Assembly (NCBI GenBank): GCA_015234425.1
Contig: JADGNE010000071.1
Coordinates: 18,498 to 82,497, forward strand
Reading direction: 5' to 3'
Length of the DNA stretch: 64,000 bases
From: Devosia sp.
GTDB taxonomy: Bacteria > Pseudomonadota > Alphaproteobacteria > Rhizobiales > Devosiaceae
Positions 9,404-17,134 of this stretch are shown piece after piece (the first letter of the stretch is position 1; every line of letters starts with the position of its first letter). The notes under the pieces were generated by a model. It was not told where the DNA came from and ran no database searches. It was given only the letters and a program-made list of their open reading frames with translations. Both the position numbers and the translations under genes were made by a program.

Positions 9404-10063
9404 TCAGTCTTCAGCGATCTGGTAGCCCAGCCCGCGCACGGTCTGGATGCAGTCGTCCGGCAGCTTCTTGCGCAGGCGACCGACGAACACTTCGATCGTG
9501 TTGCTGTCGCGGTCAAAATCCTGGTCGTAGAGGTGCTCGGTCAGTTCCGTGCGGGAAATGACCTTGCCCTTGTGGTGCATGAGATAGCTCAGCAGCCGCA
9601 GTTCGTGGCTGGTCAGCTTGATCGACTGACCATCGACCGTGACCTTGCCGGACCGCGCATCGAGCCGTACCGGACCGGCGACGATCTCATTGCTGGCATG
9701 GCCTGCGGCGCGACGCACAAGGGCGCGCACGCGAGCCAGCACTTCTTCCATGTGAAAGGGTTTTGCGACGTAGTCATCGGCGCCGGCGTCGATCCCCTGC
9801 ACCTTGTCGCTCCAGCGATCGCGCGCGGTCAGCAGCAGCACGGGCATAGTCTTGCCGGCGCGGCGCCATTCTTCAAGAACGGACAGGCCGTCCATGCGCG
9901 GCAGGCCGATATCGAGAATGACGGCATCATAAGGCTCGGTGTCGCCGAGATAGTGCCCCTCTTCGCCATCCATGGCCACGTCGACGGCATAACCCGCTTC
10001 TGTCAGGGCGTCCTTGAGCTGACGGTTGAGATTGACGTCATCTTCTACGACCAGAACCCGCAT
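9404..10063 (-). CDS. feuP: PhoP/FeuP-like OmpR-family response regulator
   Basis: The 219-residue regulator has a receiver domain (residues 1-115) with acidic residues E7, D8 and D9, phospho-acceptor D51 (VILDIGLPRMDG) and the TARDRWSDKVQGIDAGADDY segment typical of PhoP-like receivers. A winged-helix DNA-binding domain follows (about residues 128-219), ending in VFVGRLRKKLPDDCIQTVRG. It sits between the PepSY gene and the kinase gene on the same strand, forming a three-gene unit. In Sinorhizobium meliloti FeuP controls cyclic-glucan export; the target in this organism is not visible from the window. Confidence 0.9.
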   Translation of the reverse strand: MRVLVVEDDVNLNRQLKDALTEAGYAVDVAMDGEEGHYLGDTEPYDAVILDIGLPRMDGLSVLEEWRRAGKTMPVLLLTARDRWSDKVQGIDAGADDYVAKPFHMEEVLARVRALVRRAAGHASNEIVAGPVRLDARSGKVTVDGQSIKLTSHELRLLSYLMHHKGKVISRTELTEHLYDQDFDRDSNTIEVFVGRLRKKLPDDCIQTVRGLGYQIAED

Positions 10064-10083
10064 CGAATACCCCTACTGAGACG

Positions 10084-10383
10084 CTATTGTGCACTCAGAA
10101 CGAGATTTTGCGCCTGTCCATCGGCAGAGAGCACACCGATCACATATACCAACCTGCCCCCCTCGTCACAAACCTGAACGTTGAGAATTTCGGCGCTGGG
10201 ATCCACCCCGGCCGAGACGAGCACGGTGTCGAGCGACATGATCTGCCCGGTCGCCACAGCTTCCTGGATCTGCCGCTTATCGAGGCAGGTCTGAGCCTGC
10301 GCGCCACCGGTGCCGGACACAGCCAAAGCGAGCGACAAGGCCAGCGCGGCAGCAGCAGATGGTTTGGGAGCATGTGTTCTCAT
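10084..10383 (-). CDS. Small secreted PepSY-domain protein upstream of feuP
   Basis: The product has about 99 residues. It has a signal peptide (basic start, then AAALALSLALAVSGTGGAQAQ) and a mature part with two cysteines and a PepSY-like end (VQVCDEGGRLVYVIGVL). The ATG at 10383 is preferred because an upstream in-frame start would add 16 unrelated residues before the signal peptide. The stop is 20 nt from the response regulator, so the three genes are probably one transcript. Its position matches feuN, the small periplasmic modulator of FeuPQ in Sinorhizobium. Functional equivalence is inferred from position. Confidence 0.8.
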   Translation of the reverse strand: MRTHAPKPSAAAALALSLALAVSGTGGAQAQTCLDKRQIQEAVATGQIMSLDTVLVSAGVDPSAEILNVQVCDEGGRLVYVIGVLSADGQAQNLVLSAQ

Positions 10384-10479
10384 GAGGCCGACACTAGCGA
10401 GCCGATACTGAATGGGACATGAATATGGCAAGCAAAGCGATAAAAGATCAGGCGGCTAATTCGACACTATAAGCGCAGA

Positions 10480-10508
10480 TTGACTATCCCTGTCCAGCAA
10501 TCTAGCGT
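10480..10508 (+). promoter_or_regulatory. Sigma70-type promoter of the carbohydrate island (ATPase promoter)
   Basis: TTGACT at 10480-10485 and TAGCGT at 10503-10508 are separated by 17 bp. The -10 element runs into the LacI-type operator that follows. The same design occurs in front of the GH2 gene, which supports the reading. Confidence 0.6.
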
Positions 10509-10519
10509 GAACGTTCACG
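10506..10519. promoter_or_regulatory. LacI-type operator O1 (CGTGAACGTTCACG)
   Basis: This is a perfect 14-bp palindrome overlapping the -10 box and ending 15 bp before the ABC ATPase start codon. Two more copies, differing only in the central bases, lie before the GH2 gene. The LacI-family gene encoded between these sites is the obvious candidate to bind it, giving repression when no inducer is present. Confidence 0.82.
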
Positions 10520-10534
10520 GATGGAGGGACCGGG

Positions 10535-11596
10535 ATGGCGAGCGTTGAACTTGCAGGTGTCGTAAAGTCATTTGGCAACTTTCCCGTAATCCACGGCCTG
10601 GACCTCGCAATCGAAGACGGATCTTTCACCGTCTTTGTCGGCCCGTCGGGCTGCGGAAAGTCCACCCTGTTGCGCATGGTGGCGGGCCTCGAAGATGTGA
10701 GCGACGGCGAGGTCAGGATCGGTGGAAGCGATGTCACCGACGCCGACCCCGTGGCGCGCGGCATCGCCATGGTCTTCCAGAACTATGCGCTCTACCCTCA
10801 CATGAGCGTTCGCCAGAATATCGGCTTTCCATTGCGGATGCAGGGGGTCGATCGCAAGACCGTAGCGCAGCGGGTCACAGAGGCCGCCGAAGTCCTGCAG
10901 CTTCAAGACCTGCTCGAGCGCAAGCCGGCTCAGCTGTCCGGTGGGCAGCGGCAGCGCGTGGCCATCGGCCGGGCGATCGTGCGCAACCCCGACGTTTTCC
11001 TGTTCGACGAACCCCTGTCCAATCTCGATGCCGAGCTGCGGGTGTCCATGCGGGTGGAAATCGCCAAGCTGCACAAGGCGCTTGGCACGACAATGATCTA
11101 TGTCACCCACGACCAGACCGAGGCGATGACGCTGGCAGACAAGATCGTCGTGCTGCGCGCCGGCCGCATCGAGCAGGTCGGGTCACCAGCCGAACTCTAC
11201 ACCAACCCCGCCACGCTGTTTGTTGCCGGCTTTATCGGCTCTCCGCGAATGAATTTCCTCAAAGCCCGGTACGCGGATGGAAGGATCGAACTGGCCAATG
11301 GGGTATCCTGGCCAGTTCCTTCCCTTGCCGAACAGCCGCTAGACATCCTGGTTGGGTTGCGTCCGGAGCATTTCGTGCCCGGACCTGAGGGCGTCACACT
11401 ACCCTTGGCCGTTGATATCGTTGAATATCTCGGCGGCACGCGCTATGTCTACGCCACGCTGGGAGAGGGTCAGGTCATTATTGAAGACCGCGGTGCGGAA
11501 GATATGGCATCGGGCCAGATCCATGACTTCGCAGTGGACATATCCAAAGCTCTGTACTTCACACCAGCAGGCGAACGCCTGCGCCCGATTGCATAA
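10535..11596 (+). CDS. Sugar ABC transporter ATP-binding protein (UgpC/MsmK type)
   Basis: This 353-residue ATPase would power the permeases and binding protein encoded downstream. The Walker A motif is GPSGCGKST (residues 36-44). The signature is LSGGQRQRVAIGRA, Walker B is VFLFDEPLSNLD, and the H-loop lies in YVTHDQTEAM. The last 120 residues form a TOBE/MOI regulatory domain as in the CUT1 family (FIGSPRMNFL, GLRPEH). The ATG at 10535 follows the sequence GGAGGGACCGGG. LplB/LplC permease sets often borrow a shared ATPase; here one is encoded at the head of the locus under the same type of operator. Confidence 0.93.
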   Translation: MASVELAGVVKSFGNFPVIHGLDLAIEDGSFTVFVGPSGCGKSTLLRMVAGLEDVSDGEVRIGGSDVTDADPVARGIAMVFQNYALYPHMSVRQNIGFPLRMQGVDRKTVAQRVTEAAEVLQLQDLLERKPAQLSGGQRQRVAIGRAIVRNPDVFLFDEPLSNLDAELRVSMRVEIAKLHKALGTTMIYVTHDQTEAMTLADKIVVLRAGRIEQVGSPAELYTNPATLFVAGFIGSPRMNFLKARYADGRIELANGVSWPVPSLAEQPLDILVGLRPEHFVPGPEGVTLPLAVDIVEYLGGTRYVYATLGEGQVIIEDRGAEDMASGQIHDFAVDISKALYFTPAGERLRPIA

Positions 11597-11631
11597 TCCG
11601 TGATTATTTTCTCGCCAAAGCCTTTTGTCCG

Positions 11632-12627
11632 ATGACACGCAAAGTGACGATCAATGACGTTGCCGCTGTTGCCGGCGTCTCGCGTGGCGCGGTCACCCGT
11701 GCGCTCAACGACAAGGGCGACATCAGCCAGGAAACGAAGACGCGCGTGCTCGAAGTGGCTGCGCGCCTCGGCTATCGGCCGAGCCGTTTTGCGCGCAATT
11801 TTGCCGCCCGGACCAAGTCCGTGGCCATTGGCTATGTGGTGGCCTCGTTTCGAAACCCCTACTACACCGACCTCGCGGCAGACATTTTGCAGGAAGCCAA
11901 GCGGCGCGGCTGGCATGTCGTGATCACCGCGACTGAAGGCGTGGACGAGGAAGAGGCCCTCGAATTACTGCGGGATCAGGTCGACGTCATCGTCGGGCAC
12001 ATCACTGTCCCGCAGGATCGGATCAAGGTTATCGCGCGCGGATTGCCTGTAGTTCTGCTCGAAAGAACCAGCAGGATCGCCGGCATTCATTCCATCAACC
12101 TCGACTGGCGCGCCGGCGTCAAGGTCGCGATCGAGGCGCTGTATGCGCGGGGCGCCCAGCATATCGGCATGATCGATTCCGGCTACAGTCTCAAGACGAG
12201 CACCAGTTACCTGCCCTCAGAGCGCCGGCAGTATTTCGAAGAAGTCGTCAGGCCGCAATCGCGCGGTGCCGTGGTCTGGGGTGTGGAAACTTTCGCCGGT
12301 GGCGGGGAAGCCCTCAAGACCCTCCTTACGACGCATCCCCAGACAGACGCAGTGTTGGCGTTCAACGACGTCATGGCAATCGGCGCGATACAGGGTGCGC
12401 TCGCCATGGGCGCGGCTGTCCCGGGCCGGGTGCGCATCCTGGGCGTGGATGGCCTCTTACTGGGCGAGGCGATTTCACCCAAACTCAGCAGCCTCGCCAT
12501 TGACCGCGAAGCAATTGCCCGCGGCGCTCTCGACATCGTCGATGAGCTAGCCGCCTACCATTTTCGCGAGGTTCCTTCGATCCATCGCAGTACAGAAGCG
12601 AAGCTGCTGTGGCGCGAGTCCGCGTGA
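11632..12627 (+). CDS. LacI-family transcriptional regulator
   Basis: The 331-residue protein has an N-terminal helix-turn-helix (TINDVAAVAGVSRGAVTRAL, residues 5-24) and hinge helix region, then a periplasmic-binding-protein-like sensor domain (about residues 60-325). It lies between the ATPase and GH2 genes. Three matching palindromic operators flank it, two upstream of the GH2 gene and one upstream of the ATPase gene. It is therefore most likely the local repressor, relieved by a sugar from the glycan being degraded. No operator copy was seen in the 35 bp between the ATPase gene and its start. It probably shares the ATPase transcript, which would give autoregulation. Confidence 0.92.
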   Translation: MTRKVTINDVAAVAGVSRGAVTRALNDKGDISQETKTRVLEVAARLGYRPSRFARNFAARTKSVAIGYVVASFRNPYYTDLAADILQEAKRRGWHVVITATEGVDEEEALELLRDQVDVIVGHITVPQDRIKVIARGLPVVLLERTSRIAGIHSINLDWRAGVKVAIEALYARGAQHIGMIDSGYSLKTSTSYLPSERRQYFEEVVRPQSRGAVVWGVETFAGGGEALKTLLTTHPQTDAVLAFNDVMAIGAIQGALAMGAAVPGRVRILGVDGLLLGEAISPKLSSLAIDREAIARGALDIVDELAAYHFREVPSIHRSTEAKLLWRESA

Positions 12628-12629
12628 AC

Positions 12630-12658
12630 TTGACAGGGTCAATTTAGCCCAATAGCGT
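12630..12658 (+). promoter_or_regulatory. Sigma70-type promoter of the GH2-permease-fucosidase genes
   Basis: TTGACA at 12630-12635 and TAGCGT at 12653-12658 are 17 bp apart. The -10 element is continuous with an operator, as at 10503-10519. The -35 hexamer is a perfect consensus match. Confidence 0.65.
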
Positions 12659-12669
12659 GAACATTCACG
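12656..12669. promoter_or_regulatory. LacI-type operator O2 (CGTGAACATTCACG)
   Basis: The site overlaps the -10 region of the promoter in front of the GH2 gene. It matches O1 except for one central base. Repression by direct block of RNA polymerase is expected. Confidence 0.82.
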
Positions 12670-12730
12670 GAAGACAAAAAGCCTAGGTATGCCGCGCGAA
12701 TATTGAGCGGAAATTTCACCAAAATAAGAC

Positions 12731-12744
12731 CGTGAATGTTCACG
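12731..12744. promoter_or_regulatory. LacI-type operator O3 (CGTGAATGTTCACG)
   Basis: This is the exact reverse complement of O2. It lies 75 bp downstream centre to centre, between the promoter and the ribosome-binding site of the GH2 gene. A paired arrangement like this could allow a roadblock or a small repression loop. Confidence 0.78.
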
Positions 12745-12763
12745 GACTACCTTGGGAGGGGTG

Positions 12764-15196
12764 ATGGTGGACGTGCCATTCGACAAGAGATTGTTGAACG
12801 CGGAATGGCAGTTCGCCTATGGCGACCTGCGGGACGTCACCGACCCGGATGATCCCCGCTGGTACGATGTCGGCCTGCCCCACTCCTTCGGCATCCCCTA
12901 TTTCATGGACACCCAGTTCTACGTCGGGAAAGGCACGTATTCGCGCCAGATCGATGTCGCGCCCAGCGAGATCGGGATGTTTCATGCCCTCGAGTTCATG
13001 GGGGTGTTTCAGGATGCTCTTGTGCTCGTCAATGGCATTGAAGCGGGGCGCCATCTTGGCGGATACACGCCGTTTCTGATCGATGTTTCTGCCTTGTTGC
13101 GCGCCGGTCAGAACCGCATCACCGTCATTGTCAGCAACGAGTGGAACCCGCGTCTGGCGCCGCGGGCCGGCGAGCACAGTTTCAATGGCGGCATCTATCG
13201 CGATGTGAGCTGGATCGCTGGCGCAAAGACGCGGTTCGCCTGGTACGGCACCTTCGTCCGCTCGTCACCGAACGGGGATGGATCAGCTTCCGTTTTCATC
13301 GAAACGGAGCTGGTCAATCATTCAGACACTGCCTTTGAAGGCACACTGAAAAGCACTGTTCTGCGCCAGGTCGAGGAGGCTGCCGGCAACTCGATTGCGA
13401 TCCAGATCCCGCCTGGGGAGTCCGTGACGGTCAGCCAGAACATGACCATTCGAGACGCAGCCCTTTGGGACGTCGACCATCCCTATCTCTATTGCCTCGA
13501 CCAGCTTCTGGAACAGGAGGGGATCGTTGATCGTGCAGAGACGTCGTTCGGCATCCGAACCATAAGGTTCGATGCCAAGGAGGGCTTTTTCCTCAATGGC
13601 CGGCACCTGCCAATTCACGGCGCCAATGTCCATCAGGACCGCGCCGGCTGGTCGGATGCCTCGACCCATGCCGGGATCCGCAGGGATATCTCCATGATCC
13701 GTGAGGCCGGGATGAACTTCATCCGCGGCTCACACTATCCCCATCACCCGGTCTTTGCCGAAGAGTGTGACAGGCAGGGGATGCTGTTCTGGTCGGAACT
13801 GGCGTTCTGGGGCACGGGTGGTGAGACAACTGAGGGTTTCTGGACGGCCAGCGCCTACCCGATCCACGCGGAGGATCAACCAGAATTCGAGCAGAGCTGC
13901 CGCCAGCAGCTCTCCGAGATGATCCGCACGCATCGCAATCATCCGTCCATCGTCACCTGGAGCATGGGCAATGAGGTATTCTTTGCAGACGAGAGCGTCC
14001 TTCCCCAGGCCAAGGCGCTGACCCAGGCGCTGATCGATCTGTCGCATGAGCTGGATCCGACCCGGCCGGCATCTGTGGGCGGAGCCCAGCGCCGCGATTT
14101 CGACAAGCTCGGCGACCTCGTGGGCTATAATGGCGATGGCGCTACCCTCTTCCACGACCCCGGCCGCCCCAATCTCGTCTCCGAATATGGCGTCAGCTAT
14201 CAGGACAGACCTGGCAAGTTCGCCCCCCACTACACCGACAATGTCGAGCAACCCTATCCCTGGCGCGCGGGCATCATCCTCTGGTGCGGCTTTCACCATG
14301 GCAGCATCATGCCGGAGATGGGCCGCATGGGGTTCATCGACTATTTCCGCGTCCCATTGCGGTCCTGGTACTGGTATCGCGAACATCTGGCAGGCGTGCC
14401 GGCCCCGATCTGGCCAAAGCCCGGAACGGCGACGGCTCTCCGGCTCACCGCTGATCGCACCACGCTGCAGACTGACGGCACCGACGACGCTCATCTCCTC
14501 GTCGAGCTCATTGATGATGCGGGCCTCCGCGTCGCCGTGGAACAGCCGGTACGCCTCGAAGTCGTTGAAGGGGGCGGAATATTCCCCACCGGCACCGCAA
14601 TCGAGCTCTCGCCCGGGAACAAGGGATTTATCGATGGCATAGGCGCCATCGAAATGCGCTCATATCATTCCGGGCCCATCGTCATCCGTGCCACCAGCGA
14701 GGGTGTTGCCCCGGCAGAGTTGAGGCTGGAAGCGGTCGGGGGAACACCCTGGTCCGGCCAGCACCGGCGTTTCCAGCCGGGTCCGCCGAGCGTCAAAGGG
14801 CTGGTCCATGCCAGCGGCACCCGGATTTTGTCGGAGAAGCGCCCGGTCTTTGCCAGCAGTTTTGATCCGACGAGGCCCGCCCATCTCGTCGCCGATTATG
14901 CCACCGATCTCGGCTGGAAACCGGCCACCGCGGAACCTGGCGCCTGGGTGCGGCTCGACCTCGAAGGGAAATGGGCCGTCAGCACCATTGAAGTGGCGTT
15001 CGGGGAGCACACCAACGTGCCCTTCCGGGTCGAAACCGAGTCGGAAATGAACGGCAAATCCGGTCTTGCCGCGGCCGGCAACACCGCGATCGAAACCATA
15101 AAGTTTCTCGTCCTTGGCAAGAGATTGCGCGCGGTCATCGTGCACTTCCCCGAAGCTCCCGCAGAAATCACGAGGATCGTGGTCCATGGCAGCTAG
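12764..15196 (+). CDS. Glycoside hydrolase family 2 enzyme (beta-galactosidase-like)
   Basis: This is an enzyme of about 810 residues with the GH2 order: sugar-binding jelly roll (residues 1-170), immunoglobulin-like domain, TIM barrel, then C-terminal beta domains. The acid/base glutamate is E404 (TWSMGNEVFF) and the nucleophile is E474 (LVSEYG). No signal peptide is present, so it acts in the cytoplasm on imported oligosaccharides. The ATG at 12764 follows GGGAGGGG; an upstream TTG and a GTG are possible but less convincing. Its stop overlaps the permease start by 11 nt. Beta-galactosidase is the likeliest activity beside a fucosidase; beta-glucuronidase or other GH2 activities cannot be excluded. 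Confidence 0.88.
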   Translation: MVDVPFDKRLLNAEWQFAYGDLRDVTDPDDPRWYDVGLPHSFGIPYFMDTQFYVGKGTYSRQIDVAPSEIGMFHALEFMGVFQDALVLVNGIEAGRHLGGYTPFLIDVSALLRAGQNRITVIVSNEWNPRLAPRAGEHSFNGGIYRDVSWIAGAKTRFAWYGTFVRSSPNGDGSASVFIETELVNHSDTAFEGTLKSTVLRQVEEAAGNSIAIQIPPGESVTVSQNMTIRDAALWDVDHPYLYCLDQLLEQEGIVDRAETSFGIRTIRFDAKEGFFLNGRHLPIHGANVHQDRAGWSDASTHAGIRRDISMIREAGMNFIRGSHYPHHPVFAEECDRQGMLFWSELAFWGTGGETTEGFWTASAYPIHAEDQPEFEQSCRQQLSEMIRTHRNHPSIVTWSMGNEVFFADESVLPQAKALTQALIDLSHELDPTRPASVGGAQRRDFDKLGDLVGYNGDGATLFHDPGRPNLVSEYGVSYQDRPGKFAPHYTDNVEQPYPWRAGIILWCGFHHGSIMPEMGRMGFIDYFRVPLRSWYWYREHLAGVPAPIWPKPGTATALRLTADRTTLQTDGTDDAHLLVELIDDAGLRVAVEQPVRLEVVEGGGIFPTGTAIELSPGNKGFIDGIGAIEMRSYHSGPIVIRATSEGVAPAELRLEAVGGTPWSGQHRRFQPGPPSVKGLVHASGTRILSEKRPVFASSFDPTRPAHLVADYATDLGWKPATAEPGAWVRLDLEGKWAVSTIEVAFGEHTNVPFRVETESEMNGKSGLAAAGNTAIETIKFLVLGKRLRAVIVHFPEAPAEITRIVVHGS

Positions 15197-16136
15197 TCAC
15201 GACATCGGCAAAAACAGGCGCAAGGGCTGGCGATATGCTGCAAAGCGCAGCTGGCAGCGCCATTGGCAGCTTTACCTGCTGATCATCGTGCCGCTCGCCT
15301 ACTTTGCCATCTTCCGATATCTGCCGATGATCAATGCGATCATCGCGTTCAAGGACTACAATGTGGTGGCGGGGGTCTGGGGGAGCCCCTGGGCCGGGCT
15401 GAAGCACTTCTACAGCTTCTTCAACAATCCGGTGTTCTGGCAGTTGCTGCGCAACACCTTCACCCTCTCCGCCTATTATATTCTGGCCAGCTTCCCGATC
15501 CCGATCATCCTGGCGCTGGCGCTCAACGAGGTGCGCCTGAGAGCCTTCCGGCAGACGGTCCAGCTCGTCACCTACGCGCCCTACTTCATTTCGACCGTCG
15601 TCATCGTGTCGATGACCATACTCATCCTCTCGCCACGGATTGGTCTCGTGGGCGATGTCTTCGGCCTCTTCGGCATTCCGGCGGTAGATTTCCTGGCGCG
15701 CGCCGATTACTTCAAGCATGTCTATGTCTGGTCAGACATCTGGCAGACCGCGGGATATTCAGCGGTCATCTATATCGCGGCCCTCTCAAGCATCGACCCC
15801 TCGCTCTATGAGGCGGCCAAGGTCGATGGCGCCAGCCGCATTCAGAAGATCATTCACGTCGACATTCCCGGCATCATGCCGACGGCGATCATCATCCTGA
15901 TCCTCGGGGTCGGGAACATCATGCAGGTGGGCTTCGAGAAGGCCTTCCTGCTGCAGAACCCGCTCAACCTGAGCCAGTCCGAGATCATCTCCACCTATGT
16001 CTACAAGACCGGTCTGCTGAACGCCAATTTCAGCCTGGCAACCGCGATCAACCTCTTCAATGCGGTGATCAATCTCGTGCTGCTGGTCACGGTAAACGCC
16101 GTTGCCAAGCGGGTAACCGGAAGGAGCCTCTGGTGA
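15186..16136 (+). CDS. Sugar ABC transporter permease, LplB type
   Basis: The 316-residue inner-membrane permease has about six helices and a basic cytoplasmic start (HDIGKNRRKGWRYAAKRSWQ). The binding-protein-dependent transport EAA loop is visible as YEAAKVDGASRIQKIIHVDI near residue 205. The segment FRYLPMINAIIAFKDYN is typical of the LplB/YteP group, which imports complex plant-derived oligosaccharides. The start at 15186 lies inside the end of the GH2 gene. The next permease overlaps its stop as GTGA. Confidence 0.92.
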   Translation: MAASHDIGKNRRKGWRYAAKRSWQRHWQLYLLIIVPLAYFAIFRYLPMINAIIAFKDYNVVAGVWGSPWAGLKHFYSFFNNPVFWQLLRNTFTLSAYYILASFPIPIILALALNEVRLRAFRQTVQLVTYAPYFISTVVIVSMTILILSPRIGLVGDVFGLFGIPAVDFLARADYFKHVYVWSDIWQTAGYSAVIYIAALSSIDPSLYEAAKVDGASRIQKIIHVDIPGIMPTAIIILILGVGNIMQVGFEKAFLLQNPLNLSQSEIISTYVYKTGLLNANFSLATAINLFNAVINLVLLVTVNAVAKRVTGRSLW

Positions 16137-17068
16137 CCGATCTGACCGCAGAATCAAATCAAACGGCGCGCGCGCGGCTGCGGAAACGTTCACTGAACGT
16201 GGTGCTGGTCGACCGTCTTTTCGTCGCCGCCGTCTATATCCTGCTGCTAACCTTCCTCGCCATTGTGCTGTTGCCGCTGATCTATATCGTCGCGAGTTCG
16301 TTCAGCAGTCCCGCAGCCGTCTCTGCCGGCCGGGTCAGCTTCTGGCCGGTGGACTTCACCCTGCGCGGCTATGAGGTCGCCCTGCGCGATCCCAAGATCG
16401 TCAGCGGCTTCATCAACTCGCTGTTCTATACGACGGCCGGCACGGCCCTGAGCGTGGTGCTGACCATCGCCGTGGCCTTCCCCCTGTCGCGGGTGGATTT
16501 TTTCGGCGGACGGCTGATCACCAAGCTGATCGTTTTCACCATGCTGTTCTCGGGAGGGCTGATCCCGACCTATATGGTCGTTCGGTCCATGGGCATGCTG
16601 AACACGCCGTGGGCGATGATCGTGCCCAATGCGATCGGCGTCTGGCAGGTCATTTTGGCCATGTCCTATTTCCGCGATGCGATCCCCAAGGAGCTGTACG
16701 AGGCGGCGCGGGTCGACGGCGCCGGCGACCTGCGCTTCCTGCTGCTCATCGCCATCCCGCTGGCCAAGCCCATGATCGCGGTGATCGCGCTGATGTACGC
16801 CATCTGGCAGTGGAACTCCTATTTTGATGCGCTGATCTACCTGCGCACCGACGCGCTCCATCCCCTGCAGCTGGTCCTGCGGAACATCCTGATCCTCAAC
16901 ACCCAATCGAACCTTGGCGATGCGACGGCCATGCTGGAGCGTCAGCAGCTGGCTGACCTGCTCAAATACAGCCTGATCGTCATCTCCACGGTTCCAGTCC
17001 TGCTCATCTACCCCTTCGTCGCGCGCCACTTCACCAAGGGCATCATGCTCGGATCAGTGAAAGGCTAG
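16133..17068 (+). CDS. Sugar ABC transporter permease, LplC/YtcP type
   Basis: The 311-residue second permease has six predicted helices. Its EAA loop is YEAARVDGAGDLRFLLLIAI near residue 185, and it ends in FVARHFTKGIMLGSVKG, a tail typical of LplC/YtcP proteins. The GTG start at 16133 overlaps the stop of the first permease gene. Together they form the membrane channel energised by the ATPase encoded at 10535. A palindrome inside its start region (16187-16199) has its half-sites reversed relative to the LacI operators and is probably chance. Confidence 0.92.
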   Translation: MTDLTAESNQTARARLRKRSLNVVLVDRLFVAAVYILLLTFLAIVLLPLIYIVASSFSSPAAVSAGRVSFWPVDFTLRGYEVALRDPKIVSGFINSLFYTTAGTALSVVLTIAVAFPLSRVDFFGGRLITKLIVFTMLFSGGLIPTYMVVRSMGMLNTPWAMIVPNAIGVWQVILAMSYFRDAIPKELYEAARVDGAGDLRFLLLIAIPLAKPMIAVIALMYAIWQWNSYFDALIYLRTDALHPLQLVLRNILILNTQSNLGDATAMLERQQLADLLKYSLIVISTVPVLLIYPFVARHFTKGIMLGSVKG

Positions 17069-17121
17069 CGAAAGAGGCACTACCGGGGGGAAGAGGAGCC
17101 CACCGGACGGCAACGCACCCA

Positions 17122-17128
17122 CAGGAGG
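17122..17128 (+). promoter_or_regulatory. Strong ribosome-binding site (AGGAGGT) of the solute-binding protein
   Basis: This Shine-Dalgarno site lies six bases before the ATG at 17135. It is stronger than those of the permease genes, which fits the excess of binding protein over permease normally needed. Confidence 0.6.
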
Positions 17129-17134
17129 TATTCG

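Noticed and set aside
16187-16199. Palindrome CGTTCAC-TGAACG inside the second permease gene, considered as a fourth LacI operator
   Set aside because: Its half-sites face the opposite way to CGTGAAYRTTCACG and it lies within coding sequence, so it is probably chance.
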